Shown: one piece after another, positions 18,447 through 27,662 of the stretch
Numbering within the stretch: the stretch's first letter is position 1
Layout of the letters: each line of letters begins with the position of its first letter
NCBI RefSeq assembly: GCF_002879855.1
Contig: NZ_PNYB01000004.1
Span: 186,001-250,000, forward strand
Source of the DNA: Trinickia soli
GTDB lineage: Bacteria; Pseudomonadota; Gammaproteobacteria; Burkholderiales; Burkholderiaceae
Length of the DNA stretch: 64,000 nucleotides
Direction: 5' to 3'
Program-made: the position numbers and the translations under genes
The notes under the pieces: model-generated
What the model saw: the letters and a program-made list of their open reading frames with translations, nothing else
Told to the model about the DNA's origin: nothing
The model's database searches: none

Positions 18447-20102
18447 ATGGTCGAATCGATCGCCTCCCGTCTGCGCGGCAACGCCGCGGCAACCCGTGCC
18501 GTGAGCGCCCCGCTTTCCCGTTGGCACTATGTCGCCGCACTGGCGCTCGGCGCGCTGAACACGCTCTCGTTCGCGCCAACGCCGCATGGCGGCTGGTTGG
18601 AACTCGCCATTTTCGCTGCGCTTTTCGCGTGGCTCACGCGCACGACTGGCTGGAAAAGCGCGGCGCTCACCGGCGGGGCGTTCGGCTTCGGCAATCTCGT
18701 GACGGGGGTCTGGTGGCTCTACGTCAGCATGCATCACTACGGCGAAATGGCGGCGCCGCTCGCCATCGCCGCGTTGGTCTTGTTCTCGCTCTACCTCGCG
18801 CTGTATCCCGCGTTCTCGGCGGCGTTGTGGTCGTGCTGCGCAGGCCATGCGGCAGCCGCCGCGCGTGACGATCGACCCTTCTCGCCCACCTGGCATGGTG
18901 CGCTCGCTTTCGCGAGCGCCTGGGCGCTTGGCGAGTGGCTGCGCGGCACCGTGTTCACGGGCTTTCCCTGGCTCGCCAGCGGCTATGCGCAAGTCGACGG
19001 GCCGTTCGCGGGATTCGCGGCGATCGGCGGCGTCTACGGCGTGGGCTGGGTGCTGGCGCTGGCCGCTGCGCTGCTCGTCCAAGGCGCTGATGCGTGGCGC
19101 GCGCAACGGCGGATGTCGGCGCTGCTGCCGGTTTGCGTCGTGCTTGCCGTCATCGCGGCCGGCTTGCTGCTCACGCGCGTGGCGTGGACGCAGCCCAGCC
19201 AGTCACCGTTGACGGTGCGCATCCTGCAAGGCAACGTCAAGCAAGAGATGAAGTTCGACGAGGCCGGCGTGCGCGCTGCGCTCGATGAGTACGAGCAGAT
19301 GATCACGGCGCATGCTGCCGATCTGATCGTCACGCCGGAGACGGCGATTCCGCTGCTGCCGCAGCAATTTCCCGAAACGTTCGCGCGTTCGCTGCGCACG
19401 TTCGCCGACAACACGGGCTCCTCGTTGCTGATCGGGGCGCTTGGCGCGACGGTCACGCCGGATGGCCGATACACCGACGAAACCAACAGTTTCTTCGGCA
19501 TCACGCCGAATACGCGTCTGCTGTACCGCTATGACAAGCACCATCTCGTGCCCTTCGGCGAATTCGTTCCGTGGGGCTTTCATTGGTTCGTGCAGCTGAT
19601 GAATATTCCACTTGGCGATCTCGCGCGCGGGGCGCCGGTGCAGCAGGCCTTTACGGTGCGCGGCCAGCCGATCGACGTCGACATCTGCTACGAAGATATT
19701 TTCGGCGAAGAGATCGCGCGGACTTTGCGCAAAGCGGCCAACCCGGCCGGCGTGCTCGTAAACGCGTCGAACCTCGCCTGGTTCGGCGATACGATCGCGC
19801 TCGATCAGCATTTGCAGATGGCGCGCATGCGCACGCTGGAAACGGGCCGGCCGTTGCTGGCGGCGACCAATACGGGCACCACGGCTGTCATTGACGCGCG
19901 GGGACACGTGACGCACCGTCTGCCGCCTTTTACGACGGGGCAAATCGAGGCGAAAGTACAGGCCATGACAGGCCGTACGCCTTACATCACCGTAGGCAAT
20001 ACGCTCGTGCTGTTGGGTTCGCTGGCGCTGCTGGCCTTCGGCTTTGCGTTCGGGACGGGCCGCGGCACGGGGGGACGCCGGCAGGACAGCGGTCGCCGAT
20101 GA
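18447..20102 (+). CDS. lnt: Apolipoprotein N-acyltransferase
   Basis: The 551-residue inner-membrane enzyme adds the third acyl chain to lipoproteins. Six or more N-terminal membrane segments are followed by a nitrilase domain from about residue 255. The Glu-Lys-Cys triad is visible in [10 protein letters not shown] (Glu), [12 protein letters not shown] (Lys) and DICYEDIFG (Cys). A final hydrophobic segment sits near the C-terminus. The ATG at 18447 gives a sensible N-terminus; an upstream TTG at 18429 is possible. Its product acts on lipoproteins such as the one at 4193. Confidence 0.95.
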   Translation: MVESIASRLRGNAAATRAVSAPLSRWHYVAALALGALNTLSFAPTPHGGWLELAIFAALFAWLTRTTGWKSAALTGGAFGFGNLVTGVWWLYVSMHHYGEMAAPLAIAALVLFSLYLALYPAFSAALWSCCAGHAAAAARDDRPFSPTWHGALAFASAWALGEWLRGTVFTGFPWLASGYAQVDGPFAGFAAIGGVYGVGWVLALAAALLVQGADAWRAQRRMSALLPVCVVLAVIAAGLLLTRVAWTQPSQSPLTVRILQGNVKQEMKFDEAGVRAALDEYEQMITAHAADLIVTPETAIPLLPQQFPETFARSLRTFADNTGSSLLIGALGATVTPDGRYTDETNSFFGITPNTRLLYRYDKHHLVPFGEFVPWGFHWFVQLMNIPLGDLARGAPVQQAFTVRGQPIDVDICYEDIFGEEIARTLRKAANPAGVLVNASNLAWFGDTIALDQHLQMARMRTLETGRPLLAATNTGTTAVIDARGHVTHRLPPFTTGQIEAKVQAMTGRTPYITVGNTLVLLGSLALLAFGFAFGTGRGTGGRRQDSGRR

Positions 20103-20331
20103 TCAGGCGGGGCCGCCGCTACGGACCTCATGCCCGCAGCCCGCACGCGACCCCTCCTGCCCCCAACGGCCGCAAGGCCGCCCCGATCCGGTAAAATCTA
20201 GCGTTTTCACCGCGCAGACGGCGGCGACCGCCCGCGGCCCGCGCACCAGCCGGCCCGACGGGAGCCCCGATTCCGCCCGTTTTCCGGCATCGCAGCGGCG
20301 CGCACGCGCCGCCTGCCTCGAAAGGCACGAC

Positions 20332-21339
20332 ATGCTCACGTTTCAGCAAATCATTCTGACGCTGCAATCCTATTGGGACAAACAGGGTTGCGCGCTGCTT
20401 CAGCCGATCGACATGGAAGTCGGCGCCGGCACCTCGCACGTGCACACGTTCCTGCGCGCGGTCGGCCCCGAGCCGTGGCGCGCCGCATACGTGCAGCCCT
20501 CGCGCCGCCCGAAGGACGGCCGCTACGGCGATAACCCGAACCGGCTGCAGCACTACTACCAATACCAGGTGGTGCTCAAGCCCGCGCCGGAAGACATCCT
20601 CGATCTCTACCTCGGCTCGCTGCAGGCGCTCGGCTTCGATCTGAAGCAAAACGACGTGCGCTTCGTCGAAGACGACTGGGAAAACCCGACGCTCGGCGCG
20701 TGGGGCCTCGGCTGGGAAGTCTGGCTCAACGGCATGGAAGTCACGCAATTTACTTACTTCCAACAAGTGGGCGGGCTCGATTGCAAGCCCGTGCTCGGCG
20801 AAATCACCTACGGGCTCGAACGGCTCGCGATGTACCTGCAAAAGGTCGAGAACGTCTACGACCTCATTTGGACCGAGTGGGAAGAAGCGGGACCGAACGG
20901 CCCCGAACTGCGGCGCCTGACCTACGGCGACGTCTACCATCAGAACGAAGTCGAGCAGTCGACCTACAACTTCGAGCACGCGAACGTCGACCTGCTGTTC
21001 ACGCTCTTCAGCAGCTATGAGGCCGAAGCGAAGCGCATGATCGAAACGCAGCTCGCGCTGCCCGGCTATGAGCTCGTGCTCAAGGCCGCGCACACGTTCA
21101 ATCTGCTCGATGCGCGCGGCGCCATTTCGGTCACGGAGCGCGCCGCGTACATCGGCCGCATTCGTGCGTTGTCGCGCCTCGTCGCGCAGGCGTACTACGA
21201 GTCGCGCGAAAAGCTCGGTTTCCCGATGCTCGGCAATCCCGTGCACGGTGTGCCGGGCTTGACGACGGACGAACAAGACGCCGCCATGCCCTCGTGGGCG
21301 CCGCCGCTGAAGGTCGAGCGCGCGATCGACAAGGAATGA
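20332..21339 (+). CDS. glyQ: Glycyl-tRNA synthetase alpha subunit
   Basis: The 335-residue catalytic subunit of the alpha2beta2 glycyl-tRNA synthetase. It begins [20 protein letters not shown] and contains the class II motifs [16 protein letters not shown] and [17 protein letters not shown], a near-invariant GlyQ block. Length and N-terminus match the family exactly. It forms an operon with glyS 16 bp downstream. Confidence 0.98.
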   Translation: MLTFQQIILTLQSYWDKQGCALLQPIDMEVGAGTSHVHTFLRAVGPEPWRAAYVQPSRRPKDGRYGDNPNRLQHYYQYQVVLKPAPEDILDLYLGSLQALGFDLKQNDVRFVEDDWENPTLGAWGLGWEVWLNGMEVTQFTYFQQVGGLDCKPVLGEITYGLERLAMYLQKVENVYDLIWTEWEEAGPNGPELRRLTYGDVYHQNEVEQSTYNFEHANVDLLFTLFSSYEAEAKRMIETQLALPGYELVLKAAHTFNLLDARGAISVTERAAYIGRIRALSRLVAQAYYESREKLGFPMLGNPVHGVPGLTTDEQDAAMPSWAPPLKVERAIDKE

Positions 21340-21355
21340 CGAGAATCCAAAGAAT

Positions 21356-23506
21356 ATGACTCAAGCTCACCAAGCCACACTGCTCGTCGAACTGTTGACC
21401 GAGGAATTGCCGCCGAAGGCGCTCGCGCGGCTGTCCGACGCCTTCGCGGAAAGCCTCGTCGAACGGCTGGCCGCGCGCGATCTGATCGCCGGCGAACCCT
21501 CGTTCGAGCGCTTTGCTACGCCGCGCCGTCTCGCAGTCGTCGTGCACAACGTGCGCGTGCTCGCCCCTGAAAAGCAGGTGCGCGAGAAGGTGCTGCCCGT
21601 CTCGGTGGCACTCGATGCGAACGGCCAGCCCACCGCGCCGCTCGCGAAGAAGCTCGCGGCGCTCGGCTTCCCCGATGTTCCGCTCGCCGATCTCGAACGC
21701 GCATCCGACGGCAAAGCCGAAGCATTCTTCCTGCGCTATGCCGCGCCCGGCGCCACGCTGGCCGACGGCCTGCAAGCCGCACTCGACGAAGTCCTCGCGC
21801 TCGGCAAGCTGCCGATTCCGAAGGTGATGACCTACCAGCGCCCCGACGGCGCAAGCGTTCAGTTCGTGCGCCCGGTGCAGCGTCTCACTGTCTTGCACGG
21901 TTCGGAAGTCGTGCCCGTGACGGCATTCGGCATCGATGCCGGCGATACGACGCTCGGCCACCGTTTCCTGTCGGACGGGCTCGTCGCCATCCTGCACGCC
22001 GACGAGTACGAGCCGACGCTGCGCAGCAAGGGCCATGTGATGGCCGGTTTTGCGCAGCGCCGCGCCAGCATCGTCGAGCAACTGAATGCACACGCACGGG
22101 GCGATCGCGTCGTGATGCCCGAGGCGCTGCTCGACGAAGTGAGTGCGCTCGTGGAATGGCCTGTCGTCTACGAATGCCGCTTCGACGATCAGTTCCTGCA
22201 AGTGCCGCAGGAATGCCTGATCCTGACGATGCAAACGAACCAAAAGTACTTCGCGCTGACCGATGAAGCCGGCAAGCTGCGCTCGCGCTTTCTGATCGTC
22301 TCGAACATCGCCACGCAAACGCCCGGCGAAATCGTGGAAGGCAATGAGCGCGTCGTGCGCCCGCGCCTCGCCGACGCCAAGTTCTTCTTCGAGCAGGACA
22401 AGAAGAAACCGCTGGCGGAGCGCGTCCCGCTGCTTGCCAACGTGGTCTATCACAACAAGCTCGGCTCGCAGCTCGAGCGCGTCGAGCGGCTCGAAGCGCT
22501 CGCGCGCATCGTGGCCCCGCTCGTCGGCGCGGATCCCGCGATCGCCGCGCGCGCGGCCCGGCTCGCGAAGGCCGATCTGCTCACCGACATGGTCGGCGAG
22601 TTTCCCGAGCTGCAAGGGACGATGGGCACTTACTACGCTCGCCACGACGGCGAGGCGGAAGAAGTGGCGCTCGCCTGCACCGAGCACTATCAGCCGCGCT
22701 TCTCGGGCGACGCGCTGCCCGCGACGCGCATCGGCACGGCCGTCGCGCTCGCCGACAAGCTGGAAACGCTGGCCGGCATCTGGGGCATCGGCCTCGTGCC
22801 CACCGGTGAAAAAGATCCGTTCGCGCTGCGTCGCCATGCGCTCGGCGTGCTGCGCATCCTGATCGAAAAGCAGTTGCCGATCGATCTCGTCGCGTTGCTG
22901 CGCGACGCGGCCGGGTGCTTCCGCGCAACGCCGCAGGTAGCCGACTGCACCGAAGCGCTCTACGCCTTCTTCATGGACCGTCTGCGTGGCCTGCTGCGCG
23001 AGCGCGGCTACGCGGCCAGCGAAATCGAAGCCGTGCTGAGCCTGCAGCCGGGCAAACTCGACGATGTCGTCGCGCGGCTCGACGCCGTGCGCGAGTTCTC
23101 GGCGCTGCCCGAAGCCAGCGCGCTCGCCGCGGCGAACAAGCGCATCACGAATATTCTGAAGAAGTCGGAAGCCGAAGCGAATCTGGCGACGCCAGGCGTA
23201 GGCGGCTCGACAGCGAACGGTGCGGCGCTCACCGTGCAATCGGCGCTGCTCGTCGAGCCGGCCGAGCGCTCGTTGAGCGAGCAATTGAAGACAGTCGCGC
23301 CTGCCGTTCAGGCGCAGCTCGATCAGCGCGACTATACGCGCGCGCTATCGGCGCTGGCAGCGTTGCGCGACCCCGTCGATAGGTTCTTCAACGATGTGAT
23401 GGTCAATGCCGAAGATGCTGCGCTCCGCAGGAATCGCCTCGCGCTGTTGGCCGAGTTGCACGCTCAAATGAATTGCGTGGCCGACATCTCGAAGCTGGCG
23501 GCATAA
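21356..23506 (+). CDS. glyS: Glycyl-tRNA synthetase beta subunit
   Basis: The 716-residue tRNA-binding subunit pairs with GlyQ. The N-terminal [16 protein letters not shown] and the [11 protein letters not shown]-like segment [14 protein letters not shown] (about residue 290) are diagnostic. The HD-like region [13 protein letters not shown] near 425 and the C-terminal DALR anticodon-binding domain ([19 protein letters not shown]) complete it. It overlaps no neighbour; gmhB starts 24 bp later. Confidence 0.98.
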   Translation: MTQAHQATLLVELLTEELPPKALARLSDAFAESLVERLAARDLIAGEPSFERFATPRRLAVVVHNVRVLAPEKQVREKVLPVSVALDANGQPTAPLAKKLAALGFPDVPLADLERASDGKAEAFFLRYAAPGATLADGLQAALDEVLALGKLPIPKVMTYQRPDGASVQFVRPVQRLTVLHGSEVVPVTAFGIDAGDTTLGHRFLSDGLVAILHADEYEPTLRSKGHVMAGFAQRRASIVEQLNAHARGDRVVMPEALLDEVSALVEWPVVYECRFDDQFLQVPQECLILTMQTNQKYFALTDEAGKLRSRFLIVSNIATQTPGEIVEGNERVVRPRLADAKFFFEQDKKKPLAERVPLLANVVYHNKLGSQLERVERLEALARIVAPLVGADPAIAARAARLAKADLLTDMVGEFPELQGTMGTYYARHDGEAEEVALACTEHYQPRFSGDALPATRIGTAVALADKLETLAGIWGIGLVPTGEKDPFALRRHALGVLRILIEKQLPIDLVALLRDAAGCFRATPQVADCTEALYAFFMDRLRGLLRERGYAASEIEAVLSLQPGKLDDVVARLDAVREFSALPEASALAAANKRITNILKKSEAEANLATPGVGGSTANGAALTVQSALLVEPAERSLSEQLKTVAPAVQAQLDQRDYTRALSALAALRDPVDRFFNDVMVNAEDAALRRNRLALLAELHAQMNCVADISKLAA

Positions 23507-23530
23507 CGAGCGAACGAGAAAGAGACACGT

Positions 23531-24088
23531 ATGACTTTCGGCAAGAAACTCGTCATCCTCGATCGCGACGGCGTCGTCAATGTCGACTCCGATGCGTTCG
23601 TCAAATCGCCTGACGAGTGGGTGGCGATTCCGGGCAGCCTCGAGGCGATCGCCCGGTTGAATCAGGCGGGCTATCGCGTGGTCATTGCATCGAACCAATC
23701 GGGCATCGGCCGCGGTTTGTTCGATATGGCGACGTTGAACGCAATGCACGAAAAGATGCATCGCGCCGCGGCGGCCGTCGGCGGCCGTATCGATGCGGTC
23801 TTCTTCTGCCCGCACACGGCCGAAGACCAATGCGAGTGCCGAAAGCCCAAGCCCGGCTTGCTGCAGATGATCATCGAGCGCTTCGAAGTCGATCCGGCCG
23901 TGACGCCCGTGGTCGGCGACGCCCTGCGCGACCTGCAGGCCGGCGCCGCACTCGGTTTCCCGACTCACCTCGTGCTGACCGGCAAAGGCAGGAAGACGCT
24001 GGCGGCCGGCGGCCTGCCGGCCGGCACGAAGGTGCATGACGACTTGAAAGCGTTCGCGCTGACCTTCCTTACGAGCCAGGACGAGTAA
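23531..24088 (+). CDS. gmhB: D-glycero-beta-D-manno-heptose 1,7-bisphosphate 7-phosphatase
   Basis: The 185-residue HAD phosphatase acts in ADP-heptose synthesis for the LPS inner core. Motif I ILDRDGVVNVD is near residue 9. A structural zinc loop CPHTAEDQCECRKPKPG (Cys/His ligands) near residue 96 distinguishes GmhB from other HADs. VVGDALRDLQAG is motif IV. The ATG at 23531 is 10 bases after GAACGAGAAAGAG. It lies in a row with plsC. Confidence 0.95.
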   Translation: MTFGKKLVILDRDGVVNVDSDAFVKSPDEWVAIPGSLEAIARLNQAGYRVVIASNQSGIGRGLFDMATLNAMHEKMHRAAAAVGGRIDAVFFCPHTAEDQCECRKPKPGLLQMIIERFEVDPAVTPVVGDALRDLQAGAALGFPTHLVLTGKGRKTLAAGGLPAGTKVHDDLKAFALTFLTSQDE

Positions 24089-24130
24089 GCGCGGGCCTGC
24101 GCGCTTGACGCCAACTGACCGAAGACACTG

Positions 24131-24955
24131 ATGCCATTCACCCGCTTCCTCCGCTCGCTGCTGCTGTTCATTTACTTCATCGTTTATACGATCCCGTACG
24201 CGACAGCCTGCTTCATCGCCTTTCCGTTCCTGAACGCCGACCGTCGCTATTGGATGGCCGTCGGCTGGTGCCGCAGCACCGTCTTCGTCGTGCGCTGGTT
24301 GAACGGCATCCGCTATCGCATCGAAGGCGCCGAGAACCTGCCGCAAGGCCCGGCCGTGCTGCTCTCGAAGCATCAATCGGCCTGGGAAACGCTCGCGTTT
24401 CCGGCGATCATGCCGCGCCCGCTCTGCTATGTGTTCAAGCGAGAACTGCTTTACGTGCCGTTCTTCGGCTGGGCGCTCGGCATGCTGAAGATGGTTCATA
24501 TCGACCGCAAGGAAGGCAAATACGCGTTCGCCTCGGTCGTGAGGCAAGGGCGCAAGCGCATGAGCGAAGGCGCCTGGGTCATCATGTTCCCCGAAGGCAC
24601 GCGCACGAAGGTGGGCGCGCAGGGCAAGTACAAGACGGGCGGCGCGCGTTTTGCGATCGACTCCGGTGCGCCCGTCGTGCCGATCGCGCACAATGCCGGC
24701 CGCGTCTGGCCGCGCAATTCGTTCATCAAATACCCAGGCACAGTGACGGTTTCGATCGGCAAGCCGATTGCGTCGGCAGGGCTCACCCCCGACGAGCTCA
24801 ATACGCGTGTGGAAGCCTGGATCGAAGCGGAGATGCGCCGGATCGACCCCAACGCCTATAGCGATGCCGGGGACGCCAACGGCGCCGGTCTGCGGGCCGG
24901 CAAGCCCGCCGGTGCGCGAACCGCATCCGATCGCGCCGATCCCGCGCGCAGCTGA
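24131..24955 (+). CDS. plsC: 1-acyl-sn-glycerol-3-phosphate acyltransferase
   Basis: The 274-residue membrane enzyme converts lysophosphatidate to phosphatidate. An N-terminal hydrophobic segment (LLLFIYFIVYTIPYATACF) is followed by the acyltransferase motifs: SKHQSAWETLA (HX4E in place of the usual HX4D) near residue 80, VFKRELLYVPFFGWALG, and the FPEGTRTKVG motif near 155. The last 30 residues are Ala/Gly rich. The Glu variant of the HX4D motif is common in this subgroup. Confidence 0.93.
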   Translation: MPFTRFLRSLLLFIYFIVYTIPYATACFIAFPFLNADRRYWMAVGWCRSTVFVVRWLNGIRYRIEGAENLPQGPAVLLSKHQSAWETLAFPAIMPRPLCYVFKRELLYVPFFGWALGMLKMVHIDRKEGKYAFASVVRQGRKRMSEGAWVIMFPEGTRTKVGAQGKYKTGGARFAIDSGAPVVPIAHNAGRVWPRNSFIKYPGTVTVSIGKPIASAGLTPDELNTRVEAWIEAEMRRIDPNAYSDAGDANGAGLRAGKPAGARTASDRADPARS

Positions 24956-24969
24956 CGTTAGCGTCATCG

Positions 24970-25851
24970 ATGCACAGCACGATGCCCAAATCCGCCAAGC
25001 CTCCTTCAGCGACCTCACACGACAACCGTCAGCTTGATCTGCCGCTCTTTGCCGGGCCAGCCGACGAACAAGCACTCGCGCCGAGCGCTCCGGCCTCGCC
25101 GGCGCGGCCCGATCCGACGCCGAACGGCGCGAAGCTGCGACGTCTGACGCTAGGCGGGCGCACCCTCGAATATGGGCTCAAACGGTCGGCACGGCGTACG
25201 ATCGGGTTCTCGATCGATGGCAGCGGGTTGACGATCACAGCGCCACGCTGGGTCACGCTCGCCGATATCGAAACGGCGATTGCCGGCAAGGAACGCTGGA
25301 TCTTCGCGAAATTAGCCGAATGGCAAACGCGCACGGAGCAGCGGGCACTGCCACGGATCGAGTGGCGCGAGGGCGAATCCATTCCGTACCTCGGCAAGCC
25401 CGTGCAAATCAGGCTCGCCTCGACGAGCGCGGCGCTCGCGTTCGATGCGCAGGCGGGCGCGCTGGCGTTGGCGCTGCCGACCCACGCCGACGCGCAGCAA
25501 ATCAAGGATCGCGTGCAGGGCTGGCTGCAAACCGAGGCCAGGCGCGTGTTCGGCGAGCGGCTTGCCTACTACGCCGACAAGCTTGGCGTGGCGTACAAGG
25601 GTTATGCGCTGTCGTCGGCAGCGACGCGCTGGGGCAGTTGTTCGAGCGACGGGCGCATTCGCCTGAACTGGCGGCTGATCCACTTTCCGCTGTCGATCGT
25701 CGATTACGTCGTCGCTCACGAACTCGCCCATCTGCGCGAAATGAACCATAGCCCGCGGTTCTGGCAAACGGTCGAGTCGATCTTCCCCGAATTTCGCGAA
25801 GCGCGGCACACGCTGAAGCACCACCCGCCCGAGTTGCTGCCGACGCTCTGA
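24970..25851 (+). CDS. YgjP-like metal-dependent hydrolase (DUF45)
   Basis: The 293-residue protein has a zinc-metallopeptidase site VAHELAHLREMNHSPRFW (HExxH with a third His nine residues on) near residue 253. The preceding RWGSCSSDGRIRLNWRLIHFP is the signature of the YgjP/WSS1-like DUF45 family. No signal peptide is present, so it is cytoplasmic. The first 60 residues are a low-complexity extension. It follows plsC by 14 bp, so the two are probably co-transcribed. The substrate is unknown. Confidence 0.9.
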   Translation: MHSTMPKSAKPPSATSHDNRQLDLPLFAGPADEQALAPSAPASPARPDPTPNGAKLRRLTLGGRTLEYGLKRSARRTIGFSIDGSGLTITAPRWVTLADIETAIAGKERWIFAKLAEWQTRTEQRALPRIEWREGESIPYLGKPVQIRLASTSAALAFDAQAGALALALPTHADAQQIKDRVQGWLQTEARRVFGERLAYYADKLGVAYKGYALSSAATRWGSCSSDGRIRLNWRLIHFPLSIVDYVVAHELAHLREMNHSPRFWQTVESIFPEFREARHTLKHHPPELLPTL

Positions 25852-25958
25852 GCGCGCCGCGCATCCATGCCCCAAGGGATCCGCGGTTGCCCGCGGACGG
25901 CGTACTTCGCCTGCATGCTGCACCGGCCACCGGCCGTCGCAGCAGGTGAGGCGGCCAC

Positions 25959-26348
25959 TTAGCGCGTCTTGCGCTCGACGAACTCGACTTTATAGCCGTC
26001 CGGGTCCGTGACGAATGCGATGACGGTCGTGCCGTGCTTCATCGGCCCCGCCTCTCGCACGACCGTCCCGCCCTGCGCCTTGATCTTCTCGCACGCGGCG
26101 TAGGCATCCTCGACTTCGATCGCAATATGGCCGTAGCCTGCGCCGAGATCGTAGGTTTTCGTGTCCCAATTGTGCGTGAGCTCGATGACCGCGCCTTCGC
26201 TTTCTTCGGTATAGCCGACAAAGGCGAGCGTGAAGCGGCCTTCGGGATAGTCCTGGCGGCGCAGCAACTTCATGCCGAGCAACTCGGTGTAAAACTTCAG
26301 CGAGCGGTCGAGGTCACCGACTCGTAGCATCGTGTGCAGCAAGCGCAT
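25959..26348 (-). CDS. gloA: Lactoylglutathione lyase (glyoxalase I)
   Basis: The 129-residue enzyme converts the methylglyoxal-glutathione hemithioacetal to S-lactoylglutathione. It has two beta-alpha-beta-beta-beta repeats and the metal ligands His5 in [10 protein letters not shown], Glu in VIELTHNWD, His in GYGHIAIEV and Glu in VEFVERKT. Length and N-terminus fit the Ni-type bacterial GloA. The start at 26348 follows GGAGACTACG. It is divergent from the EamA transporter gene. Confidence 0.96.
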   Translation of the reverse strand: MRLLHTMLRVGDLDRSLKFYTELLGMKLLRRQDYPEGRFTLAFVGYTEESEGAVIELTHNWDTKTYDLGAGYGHIAIEVEDAYAACEKIKAQGGTVVREAGPMKHGTTVIAFVTDPDGYKVEFVERKTR

Positions 26349-26601
26349 CGTAGTCTCCGGTTCCATTACAAGGTTGCGAACAAAGCGAGGAAGCGAAATC
26401 TAACAAGAATCCGCCGAAGCCGCTCGCCCTGATGCGAAGAGGGTTATTGACCCGAAGGGCGCAGAGGGGGACGCCGTTTTGGTATGGTACGTGGACCGCC
26501 GCGCCATCGGCCATTGCGATGCGCCCGCAGCAACGGCAGCAAACGACAGTACACGGTCGCCCCCGGCACGTGCCCAACCTCGCATCGATACCATTCTTCG
26601 A

Positions 26602-27558
26602 ATGAACACCGCTACCGCTGCAATCGGCGCGCCCGTCCCCGCCCGCCGCACGCCCGATACGTTCGCCATTGCGCTGATGGTGCTGCTCTGTGCGATCTGG
26701 GGACTCCAGCAGGTCGCAATCAAGACGACCAATGGTGCACTTGGCCCGATGTTTCAAGCCGGCTTGCGCTCGACGATCGCGGCCGTGCTCGTGTTGGGCT
26801 GGGCCCGCCTCCGCGGCACGCCACTCTTTCGGCAAGACGGCACGCTCGCGCCCGGCCTGCTGGCAGGCGTCCTATTCGCCGGCGAATTCGTCTGTATCTT
26901 TGCCGGACTGACATTGACGAGCGCCTCGCGCATGGCCGTCTTTCTTTACACGGCGCCGTGTTTCACGGCGCTCGGCTTGCACGCGTTCGTCGCCGGCGAA
27001 AAGATGCGCCGCATGCAATGGTGCGGCGTGGCTGTGGCGTTCGTCGGCATTGCGCTCGCGTTCGCCGACGGCTTCGCGCGCGCCCCGGCCCCTGGCGCTT
27101 CTGCGCTCGCGGGTATCGTCGGCGATGCGCTGGGCGTGCTCGGCGGCGTGATGTGGGCGGCAACAACGGTCGTCGTGCGCGCCACCTCGCTCTCGCACAC
27201 GAGCGCGAGCAAGACGCTGTTCTATCAGCTCGCCGTCTCCGCCGTCGTGCTGCTCGCTTTGGCATTCATCCTCGGCGAGGAGCATCGCGTTCATGTCACG
27301 CCGCTTGCCGTAGCGAGTCTCGCTTATCAGGCCGTCGCCGTCGCATTCGTCAGCTATTTGACGTGGTTCTGGCTGCTCACCCGGTATATGGCGTCGCGCC
27401 TGTCCGTGTTCTCGTTTTTGACCCCGCTGTTCGGCGTCGGATTCGGCGTCGCACTGCTCGGGGAATCGTTCAGTACGCGTTTCGTGCTGGCGTCTGGGCT
27501 CGTTCTGGCGGGCATCGTGCTCGTCAACGCGCCGGCCCGGCGCGCAGGGGCGAAGTAA
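26602..27558 (+). CDS. EamA/DMT-family transporter (ten membrane segments)
   Basis: The 318-residue inner-membrane protein has two EamA repeats of five helices each, typical of the RhaT/YdcZ-type exporters of metabolites. The first repeat starts at TFAIALMVLLCAIWGLQQVA and the second near LAGIVGDALGVLGGVMWAA. Its last 14 codons (IVLVNAPARRAGAK) lie in the 45-bp repeat at 27516-27560 that marks the left edge of the aminoglycoside island. The gene is intact, so the island probably restored its 3' end on integration. The substrate is unknown. Confidence 0.88.
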   Translation: MNTATAAIGAPVPARRTPDTFAIALMVLLCAIWGLQQVAIKTTNGALGPMFQAGLRSTIAAVLVLGWARLRGTPLFRQDGTLAPGLLAGVLFAGEFVCIFAGLTLTSASRMAVFLYTAPCFTALGLHAFVAGEKMRRMQWCGVAVAFVGIALAFADGFARAPAPGASALAGIVGDALGVLGGVMWAATTVVVRATSLSHTSASKTLFYQLAVSAVVLLALAFILGEEHRVHVTPLAVASLAYQAVAVAFVSYLTWFWLLTRYMASRLSVFSFLTPLFGVGFGVALLGESFSTRFVLASGLVLAGIVLVNAPARRAGAK

Positions 27559-27560
27559 GC
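27516..27560 (+). repeat. Left direct repeat of the island (attL-like)
   Basis: This 45-bp segment is 40/45 identical to 44728-44772, with a perfect 23-bp core at 27523-27545. It covers the last codons and stop of the EamA gene. The core includes the palindrome CGCGCCGG-C-CCGGCGCG (17 bp), which could be a recombinase arm or crossover site. One substitution is synonymous (CTC here, CTA at the other end). Confidence 0.8.
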
Positions 27561-27578
27561 CTGCAGGAGGCTCGTGCC

Positions 27579-27607
27579 GCACGTGTTCGCGTTTTGCACA
27601 CACGTGC
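27579..27607. terminator. Possible bidirectional terminator between convergent genes
   Basis: Perfect 8-bp arms (GCACGTGT 27579-27586, ACACGTGC 27600-27607) with a 13-base loop containing GTTTTG lie between the EamA gene and the convergent PEP-synthase-like gene. A second perfect palindrome, CCCGTCGACGGG, follows at 27607-27618. No long T tract is present, so the function is tentative. Confidence 0.35.
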
Positions 27608-27662
27608 CCGTCGACGGGTACATGCGACAGTGCTGCCTTAGACCTGCAATAGTCTGCGATCT

